A stretch of DNA of 64,000 nt from Treponema primitia ZAS-2 (GCF_000214375.1 NC_015578.1:3596001-3660000); one strand, 5' to 3'; counted from the first letter of the stretch, positions 17,237 through 26,547 are shown. Notes: generated by a model from the letters alone, not told the origin. Numbers and translations are program-made.

Positions 17237-18195
17237 GCCGCTTTCCTCGCAGTGCCCTTGTACTGAGATTTTATCCGGGGGTCCACGAACCCATAAATAA
17301 TATCCACCACCAGATTTACTACCGAAAACATGATGGCCATGAAAACCACCGCCCCCATAACCATGGGGATATCCTTGCGGGTGATGGAATCCACCATGAG
17401 CCGCCCCAGGCCGGGCCAGGAAAAGACGGTTTCCGTCAGCATGGCCCCCCCCAAAAGGTGGCCGAACTGGAGGCCCACCGCGGTGATAATCGGGATAAGG
17501 GCGTTTTTAAACATATGCTTCCGGGTTACTTCTTTTTCGGTGATCCCCTTTGACCGGGCGGTAAAGATATAATCCTGCCGGATAACCTCCAGCATGGAAG
17601 ACCGGGTCATACGCACCACCGTGGCGGCGACCCCGGTACCCAGGGTTATAGCGGGAAGCACGATGCTCCGCAGCAGGGGGATAAATCCGGTTCCCATACC
17701 CTGGGAAGGAAGCCACCCCAACTTGAGCGCAAAGAGCAGAGACAAGAGGAGCCCCAGCCAGAAATTCGGCATGGAAACCCCCACCAGGGAAAGGACTATG
17801 GAGGCATTATCCAGGGCGGTATACTGCTTTTTCGCCGACAGTATCCCTATGGGAATACCAATGATCAGGGCCACCACTATCCCCGAAAAAGCCAAGATAC
17901 AAGTATTGGGAAATTTGTCCCAAACCTGATCCCACACACTGAGCTTATTACGGTAGGAAATCCCCAGGTCCCCCTGGCACATGTTTTTGACGTACCTGAA
18001 ATACCGGATCAGCAGGGGATCGTTAAGCCCCAGCTCAACCCTAGTCTGCGCCAAGGCCTCCGCAGTAGCCTGGTCGCCCAGGATAATCGCCGCAGGATCC
18101 CCGGGGGTTAAATTCATGATGAAAAAGACAATGAAGGTGACCCCCAGCAATACGGGGATCAGTAATAAAAGCCGTTTAATGATATATTTCAACAT
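17233..18195 (-). CDS. Peptide ABC importer permease (DppB type), first gene of the operon
   Basis: A 320-residue permease with six TMs. The N-terminus MLKYIIKRLLLLIPVLLGVTF and the MNLTPGDPA motif are typical of DppB/OppB, and the EAA loop is FTARSKGITEKEVTRKHMFKNALIP. The ribosome-binding site AGGGAG lies about 11 nt upstream. As the first gene of the minus-strand operon it leads the order permease, permease, ATPase, ATPase, binding protein, creatininase, M42 peptidase, DegT-like protein. Confidence 0.92.
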   Translation of the reverse strand: MLKYIIKRLLLLIPVLLGVTFIVFFIMNLTPGDPAAIILGDQATAEALAQTRVELGLNDPLLIRYFRYVKNMCQGDLGISYRNKLSVWDQVWDKFPNTCILAFSGIVVALIIGIPIGILSAKKQYTALDNASIVLSLVGVSMPNFWLGLLLSLLFALKLGWLPSQGMGTGFIPLLRSIVLPAITLGTGVAATVVRMTRSSMLEVIRQDYIFTARSKGITEKEVTRKHMFKNALIPIITAVGLQFGHLLGGAMLTETVFSWPGLGRLMVDSITRKDIPMVMGAVVFMAIMFSVVNLVVDIIYGFVDPRIKSQYKGTARKAA

Positions 18196-18583
18196 ACAAA
18201 GTATCTCCCTAGCCCATTAAAAAATCGTGTGTAACAATCGATAACGGTGTATGTATTTTATAGTACTTACTTGGTAATCTTTTCTGGTTATAGCATGTTC
18301 TGTTTTTTTGGGCAAGTGGAGGATGTTGTTTAGCAATGGACAGTTTATGTTGGCTGTGCTGGGGTAGTGACCGGGTCTGGGGGGAATTGCCCCCCAGACC
18401 CTGCCTTTATCCCGGTATAGTTACCTTAAAGGGATTACTACACACAATGGCATGGAAGGCTTGGTTTCCCATAGTTTATCCCATTCCTGAGAACCGCCTT
18501 TGGCTAAATTGAGAATTACTGGTGGCGGGTTTTTCCCCTTGTAATTCATACTAAACGTGTGTATAGTGTATATGGAAGATATT
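18196..18583. other. Divergent intergenic region (388 bp)
   Basis: It separates the minus-strand importer operon from the plus-strand DUF4130 operon. It contains one strong GC-rich hairpin (18373-18401). On the minus strand a TATAAA-like -10 lies about 70 nt before the permease start, but no good -35 pairs with it. I see no credible ORF or RNA gene. Confidence 0.6.
18373..18401. repeat. Strong isolated GC hairpin
   Basis: 12-bp perfect stem GGGTCTGGGGGG (18373-18384) with CCCCCCAGACCC (18390-18401) and loop AATTG. Neither side has a real T-run, and it lies between two divergent start codons. It is not obviously a terminator and may be a REP-like dispersed palindrome. Confidence 0.6.
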
Positions 18584-19585
18584 ATGATAGAATATACCTA
18601 TGACGGCTCCCTGGAGGGGCTTTTTGACATTCTTGAGACGGTTTGCGGGGCGGCTGAGCCGGAGGCGGCGCTGCCAAGCCATATACGCCGGGCTGGGGGA
18701 GCCAGGGGGAAAGGCGGCGCAGCGGAAACTGGCCAGCTGGAGCTTTTTGATGGGGAAACAGCGGTCGACAGCCAGCCGCAGCGGGTGTTTTCTGTGCCGG
18801 CTTCAGCAGAAGAGCGCCCTGGGGTATTTCCAGCGAGGGCTTTAGCTGGAGAGCGACCTGCGGTATTTTCAGCGGCGGCTTCAGCAGGGGAGTTCCCTAT
18901 GCAGGAGCCGGAAACCCTGTCATCAGTGGCGCTGGAATTTCAGGAGCTTTCCGCTGATGCGTTTGACCGCTTTGTTTATGGATGGATGAGCGAGCTTCCT
19001 ATTGAGGCGGAACTTATACACTTTGCCTGGAACGTGCTTGCTGCAGGCCGGCGCCTTCCCCAGGGGGCGGGGTCGCCGGAAGCGCGGGCGGCGGCGGAAC
19101 AGGTGGCAGCGGATCGGGGGGATCCGGTGACCCAGCGGGTGCTGGAGGCGGCCTACAAGGTCTGGAAGGAGATAGACCGGCTCCGGGGGCTCCTCCGCTT
19201 TTCACCGAATGCTGCGGGGATTCATATTGCCCGCTGTGCCCCGGACCACTTTGTGCTGCCCGGGCTGGGGGTCCACTTTACCCTGCGCTTCGGGGAAACA
19301 CCCTGGGCCATCATCGACGAGGCACGGGGCTTGGGGCTGTTCCGCCTCCCCGGGGAGGAAGCCCGGATCCTTGGGCTGGAGGAACTACCCACAGGCATTG
19401 CGGATGCCCCTGGAGCGGCGCAGGCGGGGGCGGATCCCTGGGGGGACCCCTGGGAGGGACTTTGGCAAAACTACCACCGGAGCGTTACCAATGAAAGCCG
19501 GATCAATCCCCAGCTTCAGCGGCAGTTCATGCCCCGGCGTTACTGGAAGTATTTGCCGGAGCTAAGGGAGGAGGAGAAGGAATGA
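18584..19585 (+). CDS. TIGR03915/DUF4130-family protein (probable DNA-metabolism protein)
   Basis: The start MIEYTYDGSLEGL is chosen because GGAAGA lies just upstream. The N-terminal block and the C-terminal blocks HIARCAPDHFVLPGLGVHFTLRFG, WAIIDEARGLGL and ESRINPQLQRQFMPRRYW match the TIGR03915 (DUF4130) family. Members usually accompany a radical SAM protein annotated as putative DNA modification/repair. Residues about 50-110 are a low-complexity Ala/Glu/Pro insert with degenerate repeats (ASAEERPGVFPA, ALAGERPAVFSA), which makes it longer than usual family members. No radical SAM partner is adjacent; the next gene, overlapping by 4 nt, is RhuM-like. Biochemical function unknown. Confidence 0.7.
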   Translation: MIEYTYDGSLEGLFDILETVCGAAEPEAALPSHIRRAGGARGKGGAAETGQLELFDGETAVDSQPQRVFSVPASAEERPGVFPARALAGERPAVFSAAASAGEFPMQEPETLSSVALEFQELSADAFDRFVYGWMSELPIEAELIHFAWNVLAAGRRLPQGAGSPEARAAAEQVAADRGDPVTQRVLEAAYKVWKEIDRLRGLLRFSPNAAGIHIARCAPDHFVLPGLGVHFTLRFGETPWAIIDEARGLGLFRLPGEEARILGLEELPTGIADAPGAAQAGADPWGDPWEGLWQNYHRSVTNESRINPQLQRQFMPRRYWKYLPELREEEKE

Positions 19586-20145
19586 AACCTAATACACCTG
19601 CCAATGAAATAATCCTCTATCAGCCGGATAGCGCAGTTAAACTGGAAGTTCGGCTGGAAGATGAGACCGTATGGCTTAACCGCCGACAGATAGCGGATTT
19701 GTTTGAAAGGGATATAAAAACAATCGGTAAGCATATCAATAATGCCTTAAATGAAGAATTAGCAAATTTTTCAGTTGTCGCAAATTTTGCGACAACTGCG
19801 GCAGACGGTAAAATTTACCAAGTAGAATACTATAACCTTGACATGATTTTATCCGTGGGCTATCGGGTAAAATCCCAGCGAGGAATTCAGTTCAGAATTT
19901 GGGCAAACCGTGTTCTTAAAGAATATCTGCTAAAAGGGTATTCTGTAAACCAGCGTTTTGAACGCATTGAACAGCAAGTCTCGGATACAAAACGGCGCCT
20001 TACAAGAACAGAAGAAAAAATCGATTTTTTCTCCAAATTTGCCTCCCAAACCTCTATCTATTTCACAGATCTACGCTGGGGCTTTGATCAGAAAAGTCCG
20101 AAGGTATATATTATTGTCATATACTATTCAAAGAGGCCCGTTTGA
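19582..20145 (+). CDS. RhuM-family (DNA-binding/virulence-type) protein, C-terminally divergent or truncated
   Basis: The 187-residue protein has the RhuM N-terminal domain: EVRLEDETVWLNRRQIADLFERDIKTIGKHI, VEYYNLDMILSVGYRVKSQRGIQFRIWANRVLKEYL, and a coiled segment RFERIEQQVSDTKRRLTRTEEKIDFF. Family members usually continue for more than 100 residues. Here the sequence departs after EKIDFF and stops at the next gene, so the C-terminal domain is lost or replaced. Its base composition is much more AT-rich than both neighbours, a sign of transfer. Despite that, its ATG overlaps the upstream stop by 4 nt and its TGA overlaps the downstream TTG start. A perfect 27-nt inverted repeat lies inside the gene. 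Confidence 0.65.
   Translation: MKPNTPANEIILYQPDSAVKLEVRLEDETVWLNRRQIADLFERDIKTIGKHINNALNEELANFSVVANFATTAADGKIYQVEYYNLDMILSVGYRVKSQRGIQFRIWANRVLKEYLLKGYSVNQRFERIEQQVSDTKRRLTRTEEKIDFFSKFASQTSIYFTDLRWGFDQKSPKVYIIVIYYSKRPV
19772..19798. repeat. Perfect 27-nt palindrome inside the RhuM-like gene
   Basis: 13-nt arms CAGTTGTCGCAAA and TTTGCGACAACTG around a single central T. It encodes the SVVANFATTA segment. It is far longer than chance would predict in a 560-nt gene. Confidence 0.85.
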
Positions 20146-21185
20146 AACCAATCCCCGTTGCCATCATCGGCTTAGGCCGCATCGCCAGTCTCCTGGAAGA
20201 CGACGCTCTCCGGGAAAAACCCTGCACCCATGCCGGGGCAATCGCCGCCAACCAGGACTGCACTATTGCTGCGGGCTGCGACCGTGATGAGGAGCGCCGC
20301 CGGCTCTTTGCGGAACGCTGGACTAGCCCGGTCTATGCGGATGCCGCTGCCATGCTGGAAGCCCAGCGCCCCGGCATAGTCCACATCGCCACCCACCCGG
20401 ATAGCCATTACTATTACTGCGAGCTTGCCGCCCGTCACGGGGTTCCGGTGGTGGTTTGCGAGAAGCCCCTGGCGGATACTTTGCGGGAAGCCCGGAAAAT
20501 CGCGGCGCTCCATAAAAGCGGGCGGATTAAAATCCTTACCAACCACGAACGGCGCTACTCTGCGGACTATGTCCGGGCAAAGGCGATCCTGGAAGAGGAA
20601 CGGCTCGGCCCCCTGCTCAGCGTGCGGATGGCCCTGTACATGGGCAAGACCCGGCGTCTCCTGGACGTGCTCTGGCATGACGGGACCCACCTGGCTGATG
20701 CGGCTATGTTCCTGATCGGCGGGACCCTGCAACACCGGCGGCATTGGGGGGCGCGGCTCGGCGCCGGAAAAGGGACCGCCTGGCTGGAAGGGTGGTTTCA
20801 AACGAAACAGAATGCCTCGCCAGCCGATGCTTCGAAAACTGGCATAACAGGGGCTGGCAAGACAGAGCGGATTCCTTTCCTCATGGAGATTGGGGCGGGG
20901 CGGGATCACCTGGTCTTTGAGCTGGAATTTTCCTGCGCCCGGGGGCGGCTGCGGATCGGGAACGGGGTCTTCGAGGTTTGGGAAAGCGCTGAGAGCCCCT
21001 ACGCCGAGGGGTTCCGGTCCCTTGCCAGAACCGGGGAAGCCTTTGAGGGAAAGACGGGGTACTTTGCCAACATGATGGAAGACGCCGTTGCCTGCTGCCG
21101 GGAAAGCGGGCGGCAGCCCCAGTCCAGCGCTGCGGATGGGCTGGCTGTGATCGAGTATCTGCATTCAGTGAAGGCTTGGAGCTAA
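20142..21185 (+). CDS. Gfo/Idh/MocA-family NAD(P)-dependent oxidoreductase
   Basis: The 347-residue protein starts at a TTG with AGAGG 5 nt upstream. The N-terminal Rossmann motif is VAIIGLGRIASLL. The family EKP motif is in VVVCEKPLADTLREA, with the presumed catalytic Lys. DGTHLADAAMFLIGG is the His-containing motif of the C-terminal alpha/beta domain. The family oxidises or reduces sugars, inositols and related polyols; the substrate here is not predictable. It overlaps the RhuM-like gene by 4 nt and is GC-rich like the DUF4130 gene, so the RhuM-like gene appears inserted between two older partners. Confidence 0.8.
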   Translation: MKPIPVAIIGLGRIASLLEDDALREKPCTHAGAIAANQDCTIAAGCDRDEERRRLFAERWTSPVYADAAAMLEAQRPGIVHIATHPDSHYYYCELAARHGVPVVVCEKPLADTLREARKIAALHKSGRIKILTNHERRYSADYVRAKAILEEERLGPLLSVRMALYMGKTRRLLDVLWHDGTHLADAAMFLIGGTLQHRRHWGARLGAGKGTAWLEGWFQTKQNASPADASKTGITGAGKTERIPFLMEIGAGRDHLVFELEFSCARGRLRIGNGVFEVWESAESPYAEGFRSLARTGEAFEGKTGYFANMMEDAVACCRESGRQPQSSAADGLAVIEYLHSVKAWS

Positions 21186-21186
21186 A

Positions 21187-21217
21187 CCGCGCAAATAGGA
21201 TAATTCCCGCGCAAATA
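21187..21217. repeat. Short direct repeat in the intergenic gap
   Basis: Two copies of CCGCGCAAATA (21187-21197 and 21207-21217) lie between the converging dehydrogenase and chemoreceptor genes. Meaning unknown. Confidence 0.5.
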
Positions 21218-21237
21218 AGCTGTACGTCGAATGTTTT

Positions 21238-23358
21238 TTAAACCTTAAATTTCGATACCTCTTCGTTCAGGGTATCAATATTACGCTTGTTCTCTTCGCT
21301 TATTTCATTAACCCGGTTTACCGCCCCAGTGATCCTATCCGCCCCGGAGGACATTTCGTCCATACTCATGGCGACCTCCCTGGTTGACTTCATCAGCTCG
21401 GCGCTCTGACGCATTACTTCTCCACTTTCAGCGGTCATGTCTGTGGAGCCCTGCCGCACCTTGCCGGTAACATCATTCAGCCGGGCTATGGCGTCCAGAA
21501 TATCTTTACTGCCCATTTCCTGTTCTTCCATGGAGGTGCGGATATTGGCCTCCTGATCGGACACGGTTCTGACCGCTTCCTCAATGGTTCCGAAACGGTT
21601 CAGTACCACCTGGGTTGACTGGGTAATCGAATCAATGGAGGCTTTGATTTTTTTAAGAACGCTGCTGATGGTTTTTGACTGCTGCCCGGAAGATTCAGCC
21701 AGTTTTCGTATCTCGTCGGCAACTACCGCAAAACCCTTGCCCGCTTCCCCCGCGTGGGCTGCTTCTATGGCGGCGTTCATGGACAGGAGGTTGGTCTGGG
21801 AAGAAATATTCTGCATAACGGAATTTATCTCCAGGAGTCCTTCTGAATCCTTGGCAATTTCCTGGATGTTGGAAGAAACAAGCTGGATATCAGCCCTGCC
21901 GATTTCCGATGATTCAGTGAGGGCGCTGACATTGGCAGTATTACTAACAAGGGTTTCCACCACTATCCGGATATGGGTAAACATTTCCTCTATGGCCGCA
22001 GAAGATTTGGCCACATCTTCGGACTGCACAACTATATGCCCATTAAGGTCATCCGCACTTTCCCTGATCCGCCCCATGGCGTCCCCGGTTTTGGTTACAT
22101 CATCCGCCTGGTTGTTTACATGGTTCTTTATGTTCCGGATATTTTCAGCTATTTCGCTCACCGTTTCTGCGGTGGCGCCCATTTTGCTTTCCAGCTCGGT
22201 TCCCGTAGTTTCAAGCAAAAGCGCTTGTTGTTTGATCAGGGTAATTAAATTCTGTATTTTTTCAAAGGTCAAATTAAGGAATTCCGCCAGATTGCCTATT
22301 TCATCCTTACCGGTTACAGGAAGCCGCTTGGTCAGGTCCCAGTCCGCCGATATTTCCCCTATTATCACTATCATATTTTCCAGGGGCTTAAGGATTCTGA
22401 TGATAAACACGTTGAAAATTATAAATATCAATAACACTACGAGGATCATGACTAAAAATATTCCCGCCAGAGGGCTCCTGAGGATCATCCCTATTTTCAG
22501 GGGCATGGACACGGACATATACCAGTTAAGCCGTGGAATACGACCCACCGCGTATTCATCCCTATCCAGGGTGAAGAGGCGAAGCTCATCGGCTCTCAGC
22601 ACCTTTGCCGCGGCGACCACCGCTGTTCCGGTTGCCCCCAGATGGTCAGCAAGGCTGCCTTCCTTTGCCAGCAACGCAGCATCCCGAACTCCAGTTATTT
22701 TTCCGTCACTGTCAAAAAGGTAGAGCTCCGCGCTGGCGTCAAAGCCGTCAAACAAAACATCGATAAAATCAGTCAGGTCTATGCCGGTCCCCACGATGCC
22801 GATGGGCCGCCCGTTTTCCATCACCTGCACATTTATCCAGCAAAACGTTTTTTTCAGCCCGATATCGTAGTTTATATTAAAATTGAAATCTTCTTTCTGA
22901 TTAAGGGTCCAGCCATACCAGGACGAATCAGGGTCAGCCGGGTCCAGGGTGTAGACATATTCGTTGCCGAAGTAATATTTCTTGTCCGTATCGTTAATCC
23001 AGAACACGTTGTTTCCCGTAAAGGAACGGCGGTACCCGGCAATTTCCCTGAAGGCGAGGCCCTCCAGTTCAGAATTGCCGGGATTAAGGAAATATTCTTT
23101 TATCAAAGGAGAATCGGCCATCTTCATAGCCAGGGCTATTTCCCCGTTGACCTGCCCTTCAAATTGCAGCCGACGGGTTTCAACAATCCGGGACAATTCC
23201 TGGTCCGTGGTATTCCGGACAATCTGCCTCATGGAAAGGAAGAAGGCCACCGCCCCGCCCGCAAGAATAATCAGAAAAACAACCAGGGAAAAAACCGCAA
23301 ACCGGCGCTTGATCGAGGTCTTTCCGGGGGATTTCACGCCATGGGAATCGTGGGCCAT
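21238..23358 (-). CDS. Methyl-accepting chemotaxis protein with dCache-type sensor
   Basis: The start [12 protein letters not shown] is chosen because AAGGAG lies 6 nt upstream; a longer start at 23433 lacks support. The protein has about 706 residues. TM1 is near residues 22-46. The periplasmic sensor has dCache-type features ([32 protein letters not shown]). TM2 leads into a HAMP domain ([14 protein letters not shown]), then the cytoplasmic signalling domain with the conserved hairpin tip [29 protein letters not shown], here SMNAAIEAA. It signals through CheW/CheA to the flagella. It is the last gene of a FIST, hybrid kinase, MCP series. Confidence 0.9.
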   Translation of the reverse strand: MAHDSHGVKSPGKTSIKRRFAVFSLVVFLIILAGGAVAFFLSMRQIVRNTTDQELSRIVETRRLQFEGQVNGEIALAMKMADSPLIKEYFLNPGNSELEGLAFREIAGYRRSFTGNNVFWINDTDKKYYFGNEYVYTLDPADPDSSWYGWTLNQKEDFNFNINYDIGLKKTFCWINVQVMENGRPIGIVGTGIDLTDFIDVLFDGFDASAELYLFDSDGKITGVRDAALLAKEGSLADHLGATGTAVVAAAKVLRADELRLFTLDRDEYAVGRIPRLNWYMSVSMPLKIGMILRSPLAGIFLVMILVVLLIFIIFNVFIIRILKPLENMIVIIGEISADWDLTKRLPVTGKDEIGNLAEFLNLTFEKIQNLITLIKQQALLLETTGTELESKMGATAETVSEIAENIRNIKNHVNNQADDVTKTGDAMGRIRESADDLNGHIVVQSEDVAKSSAAIEEMFTHIRIVVETLVSNTANVSALTESSEIGRADIQLVSSNIQEIAKDSEGLLEINSVMQNISSQTNLLSMNAAIEAAHAGEAGKGFAVVADEIRKLAESSGQQSKTISSVLKKIKASIDSITQSTQVVLNRFGTIEEAVRTVSDQEANIRTSMEEQEMGSKDILDAIARLNDVTGKVRQGSTDMTAESGEVMRQSAELMKSTREVAMSMDEMSSGADRITGAVNRVNEISEENKRNIDTLNEEVSKFKV

Positions 23359-23476
23359 ATCCGCTCCTTTTGGCCCCCAGTATACCAACTCCGAGCTCCT
23401 TTGTTCACCCCCCAAATTCGATACAAAATACAATCTATCGTAGGATTATCATTTTCTGATTCCCATTACAGTACCA

Positions 23477-25171
23477 TTACTCCTGCTTGCAGATAAGATT
23501 TTCCGGCAGCCAGCGCAGAAGCCCCTCTGTCAGGGATAAACTATCCATGGGCTTGGAGAGGAAGCCGGAGAACCCATTTGCCAGAAACATTTCCTTGGCG
23601 CCGCTTACGGCATTAGCGGTCAGAGCTATGATAGATACAAGGGCGTTCGGTCCTTCCGTGATTCGGATGATCCTTGTAGCCTCAATGCCATCCATTTCCG
23701 GCATCATGTGATCCATCAGAATCAAGTCGTAACGCTTTTCTCCTGCCAGGGCTACCGCTTCCCGGCCGCTTTTTGCCGTATCCGGTTTGATTCCAAAGGT
23801 ACCAAGCAAATATTCTGCAACTTCCAAATTGATTTCGATGTCATCTACCAGGAGCACCCGAGCATCAGGAGCAGTAAAATTGATAAGCGGGACATTCTGC
23901 TGAGGGAGATCAGCTGCGGTACCCGGCTTGAGGGGCAAGCGGATGGTAAAAACCGATCCTTCGCCATAAACACTTTTTATGTCGATGGAACCGTTCATCA
24001 TGGTGCAGAGACGCTTGGTAATCGCCAGCCCCAGGCCGGTACCGACCACGTTCTTATTCCTCACCTGGTCCAGTTGCTCAAAGGCGGTGAACAAACGGGG
24101 GATCGCCTCTTCCCGGATGCCTATGCCCGTATCCTCCACAGCAAAAGCAAAAATCCCATCCCCGTCAGGTGCCGCCCGGAATTTAACCCAGCCTGAATTG
24201 GTATACTTTAAGGCGTTATTGAGGATATTGGTTAATACCTGGCCTATCCGCTTTTCATCCCCAAAAACCACCCCAGGCAGGGTCTCACTGAAATCGCAGC
24301 TGAAGCCCAGTCTTTTTTCCGTAAACATCATTTCAAACATGGTATTAAGGCGCGACAGCAATCCTGTCAGGCTGAAAAAATCAGGGATGAGTTCCAGTTT
24401 ACCTGCTTCGATTTTTGAGAAGTCAAGAATATCATTGATCAGGGTAAGCAGCACCTGGGAAGAATTCTGAATGCTCTTGAGATAATTTTGCTGCTCACCT
24501 GTCAAATCGGTGCTTTTCAATATATTGGAAATACCGATGATGGCGTTCATGGGGGTGCGTATCTCATGGGACACCGTGGCAAGAAAGTCTGACTTGGCCT
24601 TATTGGCGTTTTCGGCTTCCCTTTGGGCAACCAAAATTTCCGTGGTATCGTAGAACAAAACCATGGCCCCCATGGAAATGCCCCCTTCCACCAGCATGGG
24701 GGTTATCTGAATACTGTAATCCCGGGGATTGCCGTCCCGGCTAAAGTCAATAACCTCGTTGGTGATTATTGGATCACCCGCGACAGAAGACCCGTAGATA
24801 GCGTCGATCCGGTCTAACAGAGCAGGGGAGCTAACATCGGCTAAAATATCCCGGTATGAAGAACCGTTAATAATACCGAAGGCGGGAATATGGCTGCATT
24901 TAAGGAACGCCTCGGTACAGTAAACTATCTTCCCCTCCTGATCAAAGAGCAAAATAATGTCGGGACAGTTTTCGAGCAGCAAATTCATGTATTTTTCAAG
25001 GGCTGATTTTTTCTCTGAAATTATTTTACTCAGATTGTCTTTGGCTTCCGCAGCGATCTTGTTCCTCGCAATTACCGTGTTTGCCAAATTAAGTTCCCGG
25101 GTAAGTTTTTTTACTTCCAACTGGACTTTTTTCAGTTCCGCCCCCAGGGGCGTATCCTCATCATCAACCAT
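23477..25171 (-). CDS. Cytoplasmic PAS hybrid histidine kinase with receiver domain
   Basis: The 564-residue protein has no TM segment. An N-terminal coiled coil (about 10-65) is followed by a PAS domain (about 66-180, DIILLFDQEGKIVYCTEAF), HisKA with the phospho-acceptor His202 in ATVSHEIRTPMNA, and HATPase with NNALKYTNSG, DTGIGI and GTGLGLAI. A C-terminal receiver has Asp487 in LILMDHMMPEMDG and a conserved KP. It probably receives its signal from the adjacent FIST protein or from a ligand bound to PAS, and may relay to a histidine phosphotransfer protein not seen here. Only about 47 bp separate it from the FIST gene, so the two are probably co-transcribed. Confidence 0.88.
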   Translation of the reverse strand: MVDDEDTPLGAELKKVQLEVKKLTRELNLANTVIARNKIAAEAKDNLSKIISEKKSALEKYMNLLLENCPDIILLFDQEGKIVYCTEAFLKCSHIPAFGIINGSSYRDILADVSSPALLDRIDAIYGSSVAGDPIITNEVIDFSRDGNPRDYSIQITPMLVEGGISMGAMVLFYDTTEILVAQREAENANKAKSDFLATVSHEIRTPMNAIIGISNILKSTDLTGEQQNYLKSIQNSSQVLLTLINDILDFSKIEAGKLELIPDFFSLTGLLSRLNTMFEMMFTEKRLGFSCDFSETLPGVVFGDEKRIGQVLTNILNNALKYTNSGWVKFRAAPDGDGIFAFAVEDTGIGIREEAIPRLFTAFEQLDQVRNKNVVGTGLGLAITKRLCTMMNGSIDIKSVYGEGSVFTIRLPLKPGTAADLPQQNVPLINFTAPDARVLLVDDIEINLEVAEYLLGTFGIKPDTAKSGREAVALAGEKRYDLILMDHMMPEMDGIEATRIIRITEGPNALVSIIALTANAVSGAKEMFLANGFSGFLSKPMDSLSLTEGLLRWLPENLICKQE

Positions 25172-25218
25172 TAATTCTCATCCATTCCTTTCTCTGTTTG
25201 ACAACTTTTCTATGACAA

Positions 25219-26382
25219 CTAAAAAACACAGATTACAATAGTATCATTGTGATTGCGATTAATGATGCTCCCGTCCTTTCCGTAAACCGGGCATATTTCT
25301 CCGCCTGAATAGCCCAGGTGAAAGGGGACCCCGTTATTGATCACTTCCTGAACCTTTTCCATTTCTGCAGTGGGGTTGAACCCCTGGGCAAAAAACCGTC
25401 CTATGCAGGAAAAGATCAGCATACCGTTTTTCTTCCCCCCCTGGAGGGCACCTTTCAGCGCCCGCTCGGTGGTGGCTATTACTTCCTCGGCACTGATGGT
25501 TCCCACTCCCAGGATAGCGCCCACGGGCATGTTGCCGCCGCACACTGCATAACCATCCGGGGTAATTGCAAACATCACCCGGATAACCGGCTGAGCGCCG
25601 TCCTTATAATCCAAAACAAAGGGGAAAGAATTGATCCCCACAATGGAACCATTCTCATCTTTTGAAAGTCCCAGGCTCACCAAATAGTCGATCACCGACA
25701 GGCCGTTAACCGTTTGCAGCTGATTACCCTGGGAAGCGGTAATCAGCCCCTTTTCAGGGAATACCCGCTCCTCGGAAATACCCCCAATAATAAACGAAGG
25801 GTTCAGGGGGCCGTATACCAGGACAAATACATAGCGCTCAGGGAAAGCATCCCCATTCAGGATGGTTTGGGATGCGTGATAATCGCTGTTATGATCCACC
25901 GCCTGGGTGCCGAAATTGGGAACATTGCCGCTTATGGCAGTGAAGGTGTTTACCATATAGTCACAGCTCACGTTCCGCAAAAGGGGGGCAAAACTGAGCA
26001 TCAAGGCCGGCTTATCTTTGCGGCTCCCGGCGGCTTTTTCGTAGGCCCTGCGGAACAGGCCTTCATCCTCCTCCAAAATGGGGTCCGTAATACCAGTGAC
26101 AAATTCCACCTCATCCCCGGTCAGCACCGTGAGGATTAGGATGGTTTCACCCAAATTCCCGCCGGTGGACCCCCCCAGGGTTGTAGCGCCGACCAGATCA
26201 AAAGGAAGTTTCCCGACCAGTGCCTTTACCACCCCGGAATTAAGAAAGTCCGCAAAACATGAGATGATCCCTATGGAATTTTTCAGGAGGTTTTTACCAA
26301 GATCCAGCTGATCAAAGATTTCACCAAGCGCCTTTTCAACGTCATCTATCTCATTTGTATAAGCCGTCAATGTTTTTATCAT
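25219..26382 (-). CDS. FIST-domain sensory protein (FIST_N + FIST_C)
   Basis: The 387-residue soluble protein matches the FIST family: the N-terminal domain includes VGATTLGGSTGGNLGETILILTVLTGD, and the C-terminal domain includes YVFVLVYGPLNPSFIIGGISEE, FAITPDGYAVCGGNMPVGAILGVGTIS and GMLIFSCIGRFFAQG. FIST proteins are thought to sense small molecules such as amino acids, and are often encoded beside histidine kinases, GGDEF proteins or MCPs. That is the case here. A TATAAT lies upstream on the minus strand without a convincing -35. It is probably the first gene of the operon. Confidence 0.85.
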   Translation of the reverse strand: MIKTLTAYTNEIDDVEKALGEIFDQLDLGKNLLKNSIGIISCFADFLNSGVVKALVGKLPFDLVGATTLGGSTGGNLGETILILTVLTGDEVEFVTGITDPILEEDEGLFRRAYEKAAGSRKDKPALMLSFAPLLRNVSCDYMVNTFTAISGNVPNFGTQAVDHNSDYHASQTILNGDAFPERYVFVLVYGPLNPSFIIGGISEERVFPEKGLITASQGNQLQTVNGLSVIDYLVSLGLSKDENGSIVGINSFPFVLDYKDGAQPVIRVMFAITPDGYAVCGGNMPVGAILGVGTISAEEVIATTERALKGALQGGKKNGMLIFSCIGRFFAQGFNPTAEMEKVQEVINNGVPFHLGYSGGEICPVYGKDGSIINRNHNDTIVICVF

Positions 26383-26506
26383 CTGTCACCGCCATATTTA
26401 CTAAATATTGAAAAATCGTTTTTCCCTAAGAACAATTATAATATAAAACAAAAAATTTGCACACCACCATCCCACAACTATCCGGCATTATAATTAGGAA
26501 GTATAA

Positions 26507-26535
26507 TTGACCATCATTGAGGATTCGCTTATAGT
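26507..26535 (+). promoter_or_regulatory. Promoter of tRNA-Pro
   Basis: -35 TTGACC at 26507-26512, 17-nt spacer, -10 TATAGT at 26530-26535. Transcription would begin about 6 nt before the tRNA. Confidence 0.75.
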
Positions 26536-26547
26536 AAGGATTCACAG

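Noticed and set aside
20172-21164. 330-codon minus-strand ORF
   Set aside because: It is antisense to the Gfo/Idh/MocA gene and its translation shows no domain; open because of high GC.
21584-22723. 379-codon plus-strand ORF
   Set aside because: It lies wholly antisense to the chemoreceptor, whose HAMP and signalling motifs are unmistakable.
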